The notes below the pieces were generated by a model that saw nothing but the letters and a program-made list of their open reading frames with translations, was not told the origin of the DNA and did not search any database. DNA of 37,452 nucleotides from SYIM01 sp041182885 (GTDB lineage Bacteria; Pseudomonadota; Gammaproteobacteria; Burkholderiales; Burkholderiaceae_E), in the NCBI GenBank assembly GCA_049423065.1, contig JBMSQB010000044.1, positions 1 through 37,452 of the forward strand. The letters are read 5' to 3'. Positions 7,912 to 19,057 of the stretch are shown piece by piece (position 1 is the first letter of the stretch; every line of letters starts with the position of its first letter). The translations under genes were made by a program, and so were the position numbers.

Positions 7912-8532
7912 ATGCTGACCCTTATTGCCGGCCTGGCGCTTTTCATTGGCGCGCACGCCGTGCGCCTGGTGTCCGAGACCACCCGCGACGCACTGGTGTC
8001 CCGTCTGGGGCCACTCGCCTACAAAGGACTGGTCTCACTGGTGTCGCTCGCGGGTCTGGTGCTCATGGTGAAGGGTTACGGGATGGCGCGCGCTGACCCG
8101 GTGGCGCTCTGGTCCCCATGGAGTGGCGGGCGGCATATCGCAGCCCTTTTCTCGCTGGTTGGGTTTGTGCTCGTGGTCGCAGCCTATGTTCCGCGAAACA
8201 CCCTGCGGGCCCGACTGGGGCATCCAATGGTCCTGGGCATCAAGATCTGGGCCCTTGGGCACCTGATCGCCAATCACACGCTCGCCGATCTTGTGCTGTT
8301 TGGCAGCCTGCTGGTGTGGGCGGTGCTTTCTTTCCGAGCCGCGCGGCGCCGGGACGCGCGTGCGCGCGAGCAGATCGTCCATACCGGGCCTGATGGCCAG
8401 GGGCAGGACCGGGCTGTGGTCGCCCCATCGAGGCTGGCCGATCTTGCGGTGATCGTGATCGGCTTGGCGCTCTACGGGGCGTTTGCCTTTCACCTGCACG
8501 CGAGCCTGATCGGGGTGCGCCCCTTCGGCTGA
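7912..8532 (+). CDS. NnrU-family integral membrane protein
   Basis: This 206-residue protein belongs to the NnrU family, membrane proteins first noted in denitrifiers near nitric-oxide regulators and related to plant isomerase Z-ISO; their biochemical role in most bacteria is unclear. About five to six hydrophobic segments are visible, including residues 1-18, about 35-52, 72-91, 108-145 and a C-terminal helix. The conserved family features HPM at about residue 103 and a GHLIANHTLAD segment at about 115-126 are present, with histidines that could bind haem. The charged stretch at about 147-170 is a cytoplasmic or periplasmic loop. GGAGG sits 9 nt before the ATG. No nitric-oxide or denitrification genes are nearby, so a denitrification role is not supported here. 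Confidence 0.85.
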   Translation: MLTLIAGLALFIGAHAVRLVSETTRDALVSRLGPLAYKGLVSLVSLAGLVLMVKGYGMARADPVALWSPWSGGRHIAALFSLVGFVLVVAAYVPRNTLRARLGHPMVLGIKIWALGHLIANHTLADLVLFGSLLVWAVLSFRAARRRDARAREQIVHTGPDGQGQDRAVVAPSRLADLAVIVIGLALYGAFAFHLHASLIGVRPFG

Positions 8533-8540
8533 GATTCGCG

Positions 8541-9509
8541 TCAGCCCTGCGTGCCCACCAGCGCGGCAAACCGGGCCAGATCGACGTTGCCGCCGCTCAG
8601 CACAACCCCGATGCGCCGGCCGGCGAGTTCGGGCCGCGGCGTGAGCGCGGCGGCCGCTGCCAGGCAGCCGGTAGGCTCGACGACGAGTTTCAGCTGCTCC
8701 GCCATCCAGCGCATGGTGCTCACCAGCGCCATATCGTCGACCGTGGCCACCTCGGCCACCAGCGCGCGCATGACCGCAAAGGTGAGTTCCCCCGGTGACT
8801 GTGTCTGTGCGCCATCGGCAAGCGTCTGCGGCACGGCGATTCTGACCCGTTCACCTCGGGCAAGCGACTGGCGCACATCGTCACCGGCCTGCGGCTCGAC
8901 GCCGATGACCCGACATCCGGGGGACCGCGCGGCGGCGGCCACCGCGCAGCCGGAAATGAGACCACCTCCGCCCACGCATACAAACAGCGCATCGAGGGGT
9001 CCGACCTCTTCGATCAGTTCGAGTGCAGCCGTGCCCTGGCCAGCCATGACGTCGGCATGGTCGTAGGGCGGGATCAGCGTCATCTGACGCTCGGCGGCAA
9101 GCCGGCTGCCGAGCGCCTCGCGATCTTCGGTGTAGCGGTCGTAAAACACGATCTCCGCGCCGTGCGATCGGGTGGCCGCCACCTTGATGGCGGGTGCGTC
9201 GGCCGGCATCACGATCAGGGCGGGCATGTGAAGAAGCCGGGCGGCCAGCGCGATGGCCTGTGCATGGTTGCCCGAGGAGTAGGTGATGACGCCGTGGCGG
9301 CGGGCTGATTCATCGAATCGACTGAGCGCATTGAAGGCGCCACGAAACTTGAAGGCGCCAATCCGCTGCAGGTTCTCGCACTTGAAGAACACGCGGGCAC
9401 CGGCCATGGCGTCGGCCGCATCGCTGGTGAGCACGGGCGTGCGCACCGCCACCCCTGCCAGACGGGCCGCTGCGGCCTCAACATCATCAATCGAGATGGG
9501 AAGATTCAT
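8541..9509 (-). CDS. Threonine dehydratase / serine racemase-like PLP enzyme
   Basis: This 322-residue fold-type II PLP enzyme belongs to the biodegradative threonine dehydratase / serine racemase / threo-3-hydroxyaspartate ammonia-lyase group. The PLP lysine is K54 in GAFKFRGAFNAL, SSGNHAQ at 78-84 binds substrate, and the glycine-rich phosphate loop is VGGGGLISG at about 187-195. It lacks the C-terminal ACT regulatory domain of biosynthetic IlvA, so isoleucine biosynthesis is unlikely. The exact substrate (L-threonine, serine or hydroxyaspartate) cannot be told. The frame is open 41 codons further upstream, but ATG 9509 gives the expected N-terminus. Its 3' end is 8 nt from that of the NnrU gene and it is divergent from an HNH gene. 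Confidence 0.88.
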   Translation of the reverse strand: MNLPISIDDVEAAAARLAGVAVRTPVLTSDAADAMAGARVFFKCENLQRIGAFKFRGAFNALSRFDESARRHGVITYSSGNHAQAIALAARLLHMPALIVMPADAPAIKVAATRSHGAEIVFYDRYTEDREALGSRLAAERQMTLIPPYDHADVMAGQGTAALELIEEVGPLDALFVCVGGGGLISGCAVAAAARSPGCRVIGVEPQAGDDVRQSLARGERVRIAVPQTLADGAQTQSPGELTFAVMRALVAEVATVDDMALVSTMRWMAEQLKLVVEPTGCLAAAAALTPRPELAGRRIGVVLSGGNVDLARFAALVGTQG

Positions 9510-9585
9510 GGCGCGAGTGTAGAGTGTTTCGGCAGAGCCCGCGCCGCGAGGTCGACGGGATCCGTGGTCAATCGTTGGGGGTCCG

Positions 9586-10200
9586 ATGCAGATGCGTTCC
9601 GGTCCGATGCAGTACACCGATCCGCCCGCCATTCTCGCGCTCGATCCAGGGGGCTATCCCAGGCGCTGGATCGGCCTGGAGGAGGCGGCAACCTGCTACG
9701 TGCGCGGGGCGGTGGCGTGGGATCTCGGCGACCATGCGTTTGTTCTGCGAGGCGGAATCAGTCGTGCAAGCGGCCATCGCTCGGAGCTCACGCTGCGGTC
9801 GATTGTGGCGCTCCGTGGCGAGACGGTGGTGCGTGCCTCTCGCGACCGGGCGCCGGTCGTTGTACGTGAAATGCTGTTTGCCCGCGACCGCCATGTCTGC
9901 GCGTATTGCGGGGGGCGGTTCAGGGTGGCGGACCTCACTGCCGAGCATGTGTTGCCTCAAAGCAAGGGCGGTCGCGACACCTGGACCAACCTGGTGAGCG
10001 CATGCAAGCCCTGCAATCTCCGAAAGGGCGACCGCACGCCCGAGCAGGCCCGGATGCCGCTGCTCTACGTGCCTTATGTGCCGAGCCAGCACGAGGCCTT
10101 CATCCTCCGAAATCGCCGCATCCTGGCTGATCAGATGGAGTTTCTGATGGCTGGGGTTCCTGCCGGATCGCGGTTGCGCGCTGCGGCCGCCCAACCATGA
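9586..10200 (+). CDS. HNH endonuclease domain protein
   Basis: The 204-residue protein has a C-terminal HNH nuclease module: RDRHVCAYCGG, then AEHVLPQSKGG with the catalytic histidine, TNLVSACKPCN with the second cysteine pair, and the closing LRKGDRTPEQA. Two CxxC pairs should bind a structural zinc. The first ~85 residues form the extra N-terminal domain of the McrA-like stand-alone HNH proteins common in GC-rich bacteria, whose substrate is unknown. ATG 9586 and the in-frame ATG 9607 are both possible; GGGGG lies 4 nt before the first. Its stop overlaps the start of the PhzF gene (ATGA), implying translational coupling. No restriction-modification partner, integrase or phage gene is nearby. 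Confidence 0.85.
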   Translation: MQMRSGPMQYTDPPAILALDPGGYPRRWIGLEEAATCYVRGAVAWDLGDHAFVLRGGISRASGHRSELTLRSIVALRGETVVRASRDRAPVVVREMLFARDRHVCAYCGGRFRVADLTAEHVLPQSKGGRDTWTNLVSACKPCNLRKGDRTPEQARMPLLYVPYVPSQHEAFILRNRRILADQMEFLMAGVPAGSRLRAAAAQP

Positions 10201-11087
10201 GCCCATCCCGCGAGGACGGGTTGCGACGTCGCGCGTTTCGCCAGGTCGATGTGTTCACCGATCGCCCCTATGCCGGCAATCCCCTGGCGGTGGTGCTCGA
10301 TGGCGAGGGCCTGAGCAGCGCCCGGATGCAGGCTTTTGCCGACTGGACCAACCTCTCCGAGACGACATTCCTGTTGCCGCCCGAATCCCCCGACGCGGAC
10401 TACCGGGTCCGGATCTTCAGCCCCGGTCGCGAACTCGCCTTTGCGGGGCATCCGACGCTGGGCACTTGCCACGCGTGGCTCGCCGCGGGTGGTCAGCCTC
10501 GCGGCGAGGTGATCGTGCAGCAGTGCGAGGCCGGTCTGATCCCGATTCGTCGCGCAGCCGGCCGGCTCTGGTTTGCCGCCCCGCCGCGGGTGCGGAGCGG
10601 CCCGCTGGAGTCCGAGGAGGTGGATCGAATTGCGCGGGGACTTCAGCTCTCGGTTGACGACATCGTCGCGCACGCCTGGTGCGATAACGGGCCGAGGTGG
10701 CGCGCAGTGATGTTGCGCTCGGCCGATCAGGTGCTCGCGCTCACCCCCGATCCGGCATGCCTCGCCGGGCTTGACCTTGGGGTGATCGGGGCGCGTGGCA
10801 AGGTGGGGGTGGTCGCCCCCGCAGGAGCCGGGATCGACTACGACTTCGAGGTGCGGGCCTTCTTCACCGCGGGTGGCGCGCTGCGGGAAGACCCGGTGAC
10901 AGGAAGCCTGAACGCGGCGCTTGCACAATGGCTGATTGGCGAGGCCAGAGCACCCGCGCGCTATGTGGCCCGGCAGGGAACGGCACTTGGCCGCGACGGC
11001 CGTGTGCACATCGAGCAGGAAGACGCGGGAACCGTCTGGGTGGGTGGCCACTGCACCGACTGCATCAGCGGTGAGGTGATGGTTTGA
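10197..11087 (+). CDS. PhzF-family isomerase/epimerase
   Basis: This 296-residue protein belongs to the PhzF/DapF-like superfamily, named after the phenazine-pathway isomerase; most members act on unknown substrates. Family features are present: VDVFTDRPYAGNPLAVV near residue 18, the catalytic glutamate E55 in NLSETTFLLPP, AFAGHPTLGTCHAWL in the first half and REDPVTGSLNAALAQWL in the second. There are no phenazine genes around, so phenazine synthesis is not implied. The ATG overlaps the stop of the HNH gene (ATGA), so expression is probably coupled, although a nuclease and a PhzF enzyme share no known pathway. It is convergent with the ChaC gene, 20 nt apart. Confidence 0.9.
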   Translation: MSPSREDGLRRRAFRQVDVFTDRPYAGNPLAVVLDGEGLSSARMQAFADWTNLSETTFLLPPESPDADYRVRIFSPGRELAFAGHPTLGTCHAWLAAGGQPRGEVIVQQCEAGLIPIRRAAGRLWFAAPPRVRSGPLESEEVDRIARGLQLSVDDIVAHAWCDNGPRWRAVMLRSADQVLALTPDPACLAGLDLGVIGARGKVGVVAPAGAGIDYDFEVRAFFTAGGALREDPVTGSLNAALAQWLIGEARAPARYVARQGTALGRDGRVHIEQEDAGTVWVGGHCTDCISGEVMV

Positions 11088-11107
11088 ATGGCCCGAGCCG
11101 GCGCTCT

Positions 11108-11713
11108 TCAGCCAGTGTGCGCGATCGGCGCTGAATCGCCGGGGAGCGGTTCAGTCTCGCCCGCGAGCCTCGCAAGCCGTTCAAGCTTGGGATCGCGCAC
11201 CCCCCGGTCGCAGAGCGCCTGCCAGGTATTGATCGCGTAATCACGGTTGGGGCCGCGCTGACCCTGCGCTTCACGCAAGGTCTTCAGGATCTCCGCGTCT
11301 GGCAGGCGCCGATACCAGCGGCTTTGCCGCTCGGCAATGAAGGCGAGAGCGGCAACCGTCTGGCCATCGGCCAGGCGAACCTGAACGATGGACGGTCGGT
11401 AAACGCGCTCTGCCCAGTTGGGGATTTCTCGGTTGAACAGCGCCTCGACCGATGCTGCGCGCGAGTCTCTGGAGAACTGGTAAGCGAGCCCGATGCATGC
11501 GCCGCCACGGTCCAGTCCCAGTACCACGCCTGGACGATCGGGTGTGCCGCGGTAGCGGGTCGAGCCAATGCAAAAAGCCCGGTGATAGCCATGGAGCCGC
11601 GCGAGCTCCGCACGGCAATAGTCGAACCCCGGGTTCCAGATGAGGGACCCGTAGGCAAACACCCAGTCGGTGCGGATGTCTTCAGGGCGCAGAGGCGGCA
11701 CGCTGGCCAGCAT
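11108..11713 (-). CDS. chaC: ChaC-type gamma-glutamylcyclotransferase
   Basis: ChaC enzymes cleave glutathione to 5-oxoproline and Cys-Gly in the cytosol. The 201-residue protein shows the substrate-binding loop VFAYGSLIWNPG (YGSLIW at about 21-26), GYHRAFCIGSTRYRGTP, and the family's second half with ALFNREI, whose glutamate matches the catalytic position, and YIN-type AINTWQAL near the end. The start is uncertain: ATG 11713 is used here, and an ATG at 11752 would add 13 residues. It lies 50-90 nt downstream of topB on the same strand and could be transcribed with it. No calcium/cation antiporter chaA is present. Confidence 0.87.
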   Translation of the reverse strand: MLASVPPLRPEDIRTDWVFAYGSLIWNPGFDYCRAELARLHGYHRAFCIGSTRYRGTPDRPGVVLGLDRGGACIGLAYQFSRDSRAASVEALFNREIPNWAERVYRPSIVQVRLADGQTVAALAFIAERQSRWYRRLPDAEILKTLREAQGQRGPNRDYAINTWQALCDRGVRDPKLERLARLAGETEPLPGDSAPIAHTG

Positions 11714-11802
11714 AACGCGAGGCGCGGCGGCTGGTGAAAAAACCGCCGTCACAGCGGGGCATGCGAGGCGCAGAACGATGCCCGGCCCGCGCTCGCCCGC
11801 CG

Positions 11803-14559
<2,757 letters not shown>

Positions 14560-14654
14560 GAGGACCGGTTCACCTTGATATGTCGTGGCACGAGGGTTGC
14601 CTTTTTGCTCTTTTGAAGGGCTCTTGTGGCGCAGGGCATGCGCTGGGGCGGCCA

Positions 14655-15986
14655 TCATACGGGCCGATCCGCGGGCGAAGCAAGCAAGGAGACCGGATCG
14701 GACTGAGGAAATCGGCCCTCAGGCTGACCGACGGCAACCGGATTGGCGAGCCGCTGGAAGCGGCCATCGATCAGCCTTTCGACATGGCCGGCGAGTTCGA
14801 GATCAAGGAGCGCCGCTGCCACATCCGAGGCCGATAACCCGGCCGCCCGCGCCAGCGTGTCGGGTGCTGCCGGCGCCCAGCCCAGCAATTTCAGGAGCTG
14901 CCGCGTGGAGGGATGCGCCAACGGGACGGCGGGCTGCTGTGCCGGGTTGCCCGCCAGACGGAGGGTTGCCGGCACGAGCCAGCCCGCCCGTTCGAGCGCC
15001 CCGCGCACGAGCTCGGCAATGTCGGCAGCGTCTTCGACCAGCGCAGCGCCCTCGCGGATGAGCTGGTGGCAGCCACGGCTCAGGGGAGAGTGGACCGACC
15101 CAGGGAAAGCGGCGACCTCGCGGCCCAGCTCGGCGGCGAATCGGGCGGTGATGAGCGAGCCCGAGTGTCTCGCCGCCTGCACCACCACCACCGCGACGGC
15201 TTGTGCGGCGATCAGCCGGTTGCGTCGAGGGAAGTGGTGCGCGGCCGCCGGGCTCCCCAGGGGCAGCTCCGAGATCAGTGCGCCGTGCTGGACGACAGAC
15301 TCGGCCAGCGCGCGGTGCGTTCGCGGGTAGATGAGATCGGCGCCGGTGCCGACAAAGCCGACGGTGAGCCCACCAGCATCGAGCGCCCCGCGGTGGGCCG
15401 CGCTGTCGATGCCGGCAGCGAGCCCGCTCACCACGACGAGGCCCGCCTGGGCAAACGCACCTGCGACGGCGCGGGCGATCTCGAGGCCGTCGCGACTGGC
15501 ATTGCGGCTTCCGACCACTGATACGGCGGGCTGGGTAAGCGCGGTCGGTGTGCCTCGAACATAAAGCACCATGGGCGGATCGGGCAAGGAGGCGAGCGCC
15601 GCCGGGTACCGCGGATCGGCTCGCACCAGAAGATGCTGACCGGGCGCCTGCGACCACGCGATGGCGTGCTCGACGGACCGGGTGCGTTCGTTGTCGCAGG
15701 CACGCAGGGCGAGTGCGACCGGGGTTGATATCAGGGTTTGCAACGCGGGATCGGGCGCCGCCAGCACCGCGCAGGCGCAGCCCAGCGCCTCGCCGAGGCG
15801 CCGCGCGGAGCCCGCGCCCAGCCCTGGGGTGAGCGCGAGATGAAGGTGGCTTCGCAGACAGAGCGGCGGGCAGGGCGAGGCCAGGGCGCTGCAAGCGGGC
15901 GGGGCGCTGCCCGGGGCGGCGGGGTTTCCAAAAAGGGGGGCTTGGCCGGAGGATGGCGCAGCACTTGGGGGCAGGGAGGGATTCAT
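14655..15986 (-). CDS. dprA: DNA processing protein DprA (Smf)
   Basis: DprA loads RecA on incoming single-stranded DNA during natural transformation. The Rossmann-like core is clear: SVVGSRNASRDG, GLVVVSGLAAGIDSAAHRGAL, TVGFVGTGADLIYPRTHRAL, GALISELPLGSPAAAHHFPRRNRLIA and the SGSLITARFAAELGREVAAFPG segment. A SAM-like domain precedes it (LHLALTPGLGAGSARRLGEALG) and a DprA winged-helix domain ends the protein. ATG 15986 gives 443 residues, including a Pro/Ala/Ser-rich N-terminal stretch of about 45 residues. Start codons at 16028 (ATG) and 16049 (GTG) are also possible and none has a strong ribosome binding site. It is divergent from def and followed by topB. Confidence 0.94.
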   Translation of the reverse strand: MNPSLPPSAAPSSGQAPLFGNPAAPGSAPPACSALASPCPPLCLRSHLHLALTPGLGAGSARRLGEALGCACAVLAAPDPALQTLISTPVALALRACDNERTRSVEHAIAWSQAPGQHLLVRADPRYPAALASLPDPPMVLYVRGTPTALTQPAVSVVGSRNASRDGLEIARAVAGAFAQAGLVVVSGLAAGIDSAAHRGALDAGGLTVGFVGTGADLIYPRTHRALAESVVQHGALISELPLGSPAAAHHFPRRNRLIAAQAVAVVVVQAARHSGSLITARFAAELGREVAAFPGSVHSPLSRGCHQLIREGAALVEDAADIAELVRGALERAGWLVPATLRLAGNPAQQPAVPLAHPSTRQLLKLLGWAPAAPDTLARAAGLSASDVAAALLDLELAGHVERLIDGRFQRLANPVAVGQPEGRFPQSDPVSLLASPADRPV

Positions 15987-16217
15987 GTCGTGGAGCTCTC
16001 GGGACCGGGTGGGGATTGCACCCAGCATGCGCGAGTTCGCGGGTCTCACGCAGCGGGCGCTCGGTGCGCGCGCCTAGGCCAAACGGCGGCGGCGCAGGCC
16101 CCGCCCCACCGCGCCCACCGCCCAGCCCAACCTGACATGTGGACCCCGCCGCCCCGTCCGCCTGCCATCCGGCCGTGCCGCCTTGCGATGGGCCGGGGCC
16201 GGCGGTAGCATTCGCGA
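15987..16217. other. Divergent dprA/def intergenic region
   Basis: This 231-bp GC-rich spacer separates the dprA and def start codons. On the + strand it holds a reasonable sigma-70-like promoter immediately before def (16183-16211). On the - strand I see no convincing promoter for dprA; part of this stretch would be coding if dprA starts at 16028 or 16049. No RNA gene or repeat is evident. Confidence 0.5.
16183..16211 (+). promoter_or_regulatory. Candidate sigma-70 promoter of def, implying a leaderless mRNA
   Basis: TTGCGA (16183-16188) and TAGCAT (16206-16211) each match the -35 and -10 consensus at four of six positions and are spaced by exactly 17 nt. Transcription would start 6-8 nt after the -10 box, at or next to the A of the def ATG (16218). 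No Shine-Dalgarno sequence precedes that ATG, which is consistent with leaderless translation. In a GC-rich genome a chance match cannot be excluded. Confidence 0.35.
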
Positions 16218-16724
16218 ATGGCAATCCGGACCATTCTTCGTTATCCCGACCCCCGCCTGCAGCAGGTCGCCGCGCCCGTCGAGCGGGTCGATGACGCCAT
16301 TCGCGAGCTGGTGGCCGACATGGCGCAGACCATGTACGAGGCCCCCGGAATCGGGTTGGCCGCCACCCAGATCGATGTCCACCTGCGCGTCATCGTGATC
16401 GACCTGTCCGAAAAGCGCGATGCGTTGCAGGTCTTCATCAACCCGGAAATCCTGAACGCCGGTGGCGAGGTCACCGTGCACGAGGAAGGGTGTTTGTCGG
16501 TTCCGGGCATCTTCGAAAATGTCGAGCGGCCAGGCACCATTACCGTTCGCGCGCTCAACGAGCGAGGCGAAGCCTTCTCGATCGAAGCCGAGGGGCTGCT
16601 TGCTGTTTGTCTGCAGCATGAAATCGACCACCTGAATGGCAGGGTCTTCGTGCAGCACCTCTCGCGCCTCAAGCAAAGCCGCATTCGCGCCAAACTCGCC
16701 AAGCAAGAGCGCGACGCAGCCTAG
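16218..16724 (+). CDS. def: Peptide deformylase
   Basis: This cytosolic metalloenzyme removes the formyl group from the N-terminal methionine of nascent proteins. The 168-residue sequence has the three PDF motifs: GIGLAATQ at 44-51, EEGCLSVPG from E89 with metal ligand C92, and QHEIDHLNG with H134, E135 and H138. The fourth residue before the first motif region and overall length match type 1 bacterial PDFs. It starts a long + strand cluster; fmt follows after 27 nt, so the formylation and deformylation genes are co-transcribed, as in most bacteria. No Shine-Dalgarno sequence is seen before ATG 16218. Confidence 0.97.
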   Translation: MAIRTILRYPDPRLQQVAAPVERVDDAIRELVADMAQTMYEAPGIGLAATQIDVHLRVIVIDLSEKRDALQVFINPEILNAGGEVTVHEEGCLSVPGIFENVERPGTITVRALNERGEAFSIEAEGLLAVCLQHEIDHLNGRVFVQHLSRLKQSRIRAKLAKQERDAA

Positions 16725-16751
16725 CGTGCACACGCCTGGATCACGGAGGCT

Positions 16752-17711
16752 GTGCTGAGGCTCATCTTTGCCGGAACGCCGGCATTCGCCGCAACCGTGC
16801 TTGAGGCGGTGGTCCAGGCGGGCCACGAGGTGGCCCTCGTGCTCTGTCAGCCTGATCGACCCGCAGGACGCGGCCAGCGGCTGGTGGCGCCGCCCGTCAA
16901 ACGACGCGCGCTCGAGCTGGGACTGGCCGTGGGCCAACCCGCGCGTCTGCGCGACGAGGCCGATCGGGAGCCGCTGCGGGCGGCGGCCGCCGACCTCATG
17001 CTGGTGGTCGCCTACGGACTGATCCTGCCCCAGGCGGTGCTCGACCTGCCGCGCCTTGGCTGCATCAACGTTCACGCGTCGCTGCTCCCCCGCTGGCGGG
17101 GCGCCGCGCCCATCCAGCGTGCGATCGAGGCGGGCGATCACGAGACCGGCATCACCATCATGCAGATGGAGGCGGGCCTCGATACGGGTCCGATGCTGCT
17201 GCGCGAGGCCTTGCCCATCACCGACCTGGATACTGGCGGCAGTCTTCACGACCGGCTGGCGGCGGTGGGTGCGCGGCTTGCGGTCCGGGCGCTCGAGCAG
17301 CTGGCTGCAGGACCGCTCGCCGCCACCGCGCAACCCGAAACCGGCGTCTGTTACGCCCGCAAGATCGACCGCGACGACGCAGTGCTCGACTGGCAACAGG
17401 ATGCGCAGACGCTCGCCCGGCGCATCCGGGCGTTCGACCCGGTACCGGGTTGCAGCGCTGTGCTTGGCGTTGAAAACGGGCTCACCCTCAAGGTCTGGCG
17501 GGCGCATGCGGTGACCGGCGCCAACCCCGAGGGCGCGCTTCCGGGTGCGGTGCTGCGGGCGCCCGAGGGCGTTCTGCGGGTAGCCTGCGGTCAGGGGGCG
17601 CTCGAGCTCACCGAGCTGCAACGCCCCGGCGGCACCCGTCAACCGGTTGCGACGTTCCTTCGCGGGCGGCCCATCGCGGCCGGCGAGCGGTTTCAAGTGC
17701 CTCCCCGCTGA
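16752..17711 (+). CDS. fmt: Methionyl-tRNA formyltransferase
   Basis: Fmt formylates initiator Met-tRNA using 10-formyl-THF. The 319-residue protein (E. coli 315) shows LIFAGTPAFAA at the start and the catalytic triad N106, H108 and D144 within INVHASLLPRWRGAAP and MQMEAGLDTGPM. The smaller C-terminal OB-fold domain begins at about residue 205. The start is taken as GTG 16752 because no upstream in-frame start exists before the stop at 16722. GGAGG (16745-16749) is only 2 nt before it, too close for normal initiation, so the CTG at 16755 or a non-canonical arrangement should be considered. rsmB follows after 8 nt. Confidence 0.96.
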   Translation: MLRLIFAGTPAFAATVLEAVVQAGHEVALVLCQPDRPAGRGQRLVAPPVKRRALELGLAVGQPARLRDEADREPLRAAAADLMLVVAYGLILPQAVLDLPRLGCINVHASLLPRWRGAAPIQRAIEAGDHETGITIMQMEAGLDTGPMLLREALPITDLDTGGSLHDRLAAVGARLAVRALEQLAAGPLAATAQPETGVCYARKIDRDDAVLDWQQDAQTLARRIRAFDPVPGCSAVLGVENGLTLKVWRAHAVTGANPEGALPGAVLRAPEGVLRVACGQGALELTELQRPGGTRQPVATFLRGRPIAAGERFQVPPR

Positions 17712-17719
17712 AGGCCGCC

Positions 17720-19057
17720 ATGTCCACCACCATGCGATCGGCGCTTGCCGATGAGATGCGCGCTGCCGCCCAGGCGCTCGCCGCGCTCGCGGCGGGCGAG
17801 CGGCTCGACTTTGCGCTTGAGGAGGCCGAGCGCGTCCATGACCTTGCGCCCGACTCGCGACCGGTGGTCCGTGATCTTGCCTATTCCGCAACCCGGGTGC
17901 TGGGTCTCTGCCAGGCGCTTGCCCGAGGCCTGAACGCGCGCGAGCCCGCCGCGCCGGTGGCGGCGCTGCAATGGCTTGCGCTCTCGCAGCTGATTGCTCC
18001 GCAGCGTCATCCAGCCACCATCGTCGACCAGGCGGTGCGGGCGGCACGCGCCGATCCGCAGACCGTGGGCGCTGCGGGCTTCATCAACGCGACGCTGCGC
18101 GCTTTTCTACGCTCGCCCTCGGCGTGGCTGGATACGGCACGGCGCGACCCCCAGGCGCGCTGGAATCACCCGGAGTGGTGGCTCGAGGTGCTGCGGTCCG
18201 ATCACCCGAACGCCTGGCAGGCGATCGCCGAGTCGGCGGACCGCCATCCGCCGCTCACGCTCCGAGTCAACCGCCGCCGCATCGCGCTCGCCGACTATGT
18301 GGTGCGCCTCGAGGCCCACGGGTACACCTGCCGGGTGGTGGGTGCTGCTGCGGTCATCGTCGAACCCGCCGGGCCTGTGCAAGGGCTTCCGGGCTGGGCC
18401 GAGGGACTGGTGTCGGTGCAGGATGAGGGGGCCCAGCGCGCCGCGCTGTGGCTTGATGTCCAGGACGGTCAGCGGGTGCTTGATGCCTGCGCGGCTCCTG
18501 GCGGCAAGAGCGCGCACATTCTTGAGGAGGCAGCGGTGCAACTCACCGCGCTCGACCTCAAGCCCAGGCGCCTCGCGCGTGTGCGCGAGGGACTGGAGCG
18601 GCTGGGCCTGGCCGGCACGCTGCTTTGCGGCGATGCGGCGACCCCTCACCGGTGGTGGGACCGGGTGCCCTTTGACCGGATCCTGATCGATGCGCCCTGC
18701 ACGGCATCGGGCATCGTCCGGCGCGCGCCCGACTCGCGGTGGCTCCGCCGCCGTGGCGATCTCACGACACTGGCGGCAGCGCAGGCGCGCATCATCGAGG
18801 CGCTTTGGCCCTTGTTGAAACCCGGTGGTAAATTGCTCTACGCCACCTGCTCGGTGTTCAGGGCAGAGGGACAGGACATCATCGAGCCCTTTCTGAAGCG
18901 CCACACCGATGCCCGCGAACTGGCCCTGGCCGATGGCCCTGCTTCCGCGGCCGGCACCGACTGCCGCGGGCCGGGCCTGCAGCTTCTGCCCGTCAGCACG
19001 CCATCCGAGGACCACGACGGATTTTTCTACTGCCTGATCGAGAAACGTTTCCCGTGA
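17720..19057 (+). CDS. rsmB: 16S rRNA (cytosine(967)-C5)-methyltransferase
   Basis: RsmB methylates C967 of 16S rRNA using S-adenosylmethionine. The 445-residue protein has an N-terminal NusB-like RNA-binding domain (to about residue 150) and a C-terminal Rossmann methyltransferase. Motif I is DACAAPGGKSAHILE. The two cysteines of the m5C mechanism are C327 in DAPCTASG and C377 in YATCSVF, close to C325 and C375 of the E. coli enzyme. It lies in the order def-fmt-rsmB, conserved in many proteobacteria. The GTG start of the DUF4390 gene overlaps its TGA stop (GTGA). Confidence 0.95.
   Translation: MSTTMRSALADEMRAAAQALAALAAGERLDFALEEAERVHDLAPDSRPVVRDLAYSATRVLGLCQALARGLNAREPAAPVAALQWLALSQLIAPQRHPATIVDQAVRAARADPQTVGAAGFINATLRAFLRSPSAWLDTARRDPQARWNHPEWWLEVLRSDHPNAWQAIAESADRHPPLTLRVNRRRIALADYVVRLEAHGYTCRVVGAAAVIVEPAGPVQGLPGWAEGLVSVQDEGAQRAALWLDVQDGQRVLDACAAPGGKSAHILEEAAVQLTALDLKPRRLARVREGLERLGLAGTLLCGDAATPHRWWDRVPFDRILIDAPCTASGIVRRAPDSRWLRRRGDLTTLAAAQARIIEALWPLLKPGGKLLYATCSVFRAEGQDIIEPFLKRHTDARELALADGPASAAGTDCRGPGLQLLPVSTPSEDHDGFFYCLIEKRFP

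Noticed and set aside
14803..16224. 473-residue open frame on the - strand overlapping dprA in another frame
   Set aside because: It is Arg/Pro-rich, and dprA occupies the same strand with clear homology.
16074..18047. 657-residue open frame on the - strand opposite def, fmt and rsmB
   Set aside because: It lies antisense to three well-supported genes, shows no recognisable domain and has Arg/Gly/Ala-rich composition typical of GC-rich shadow frames.
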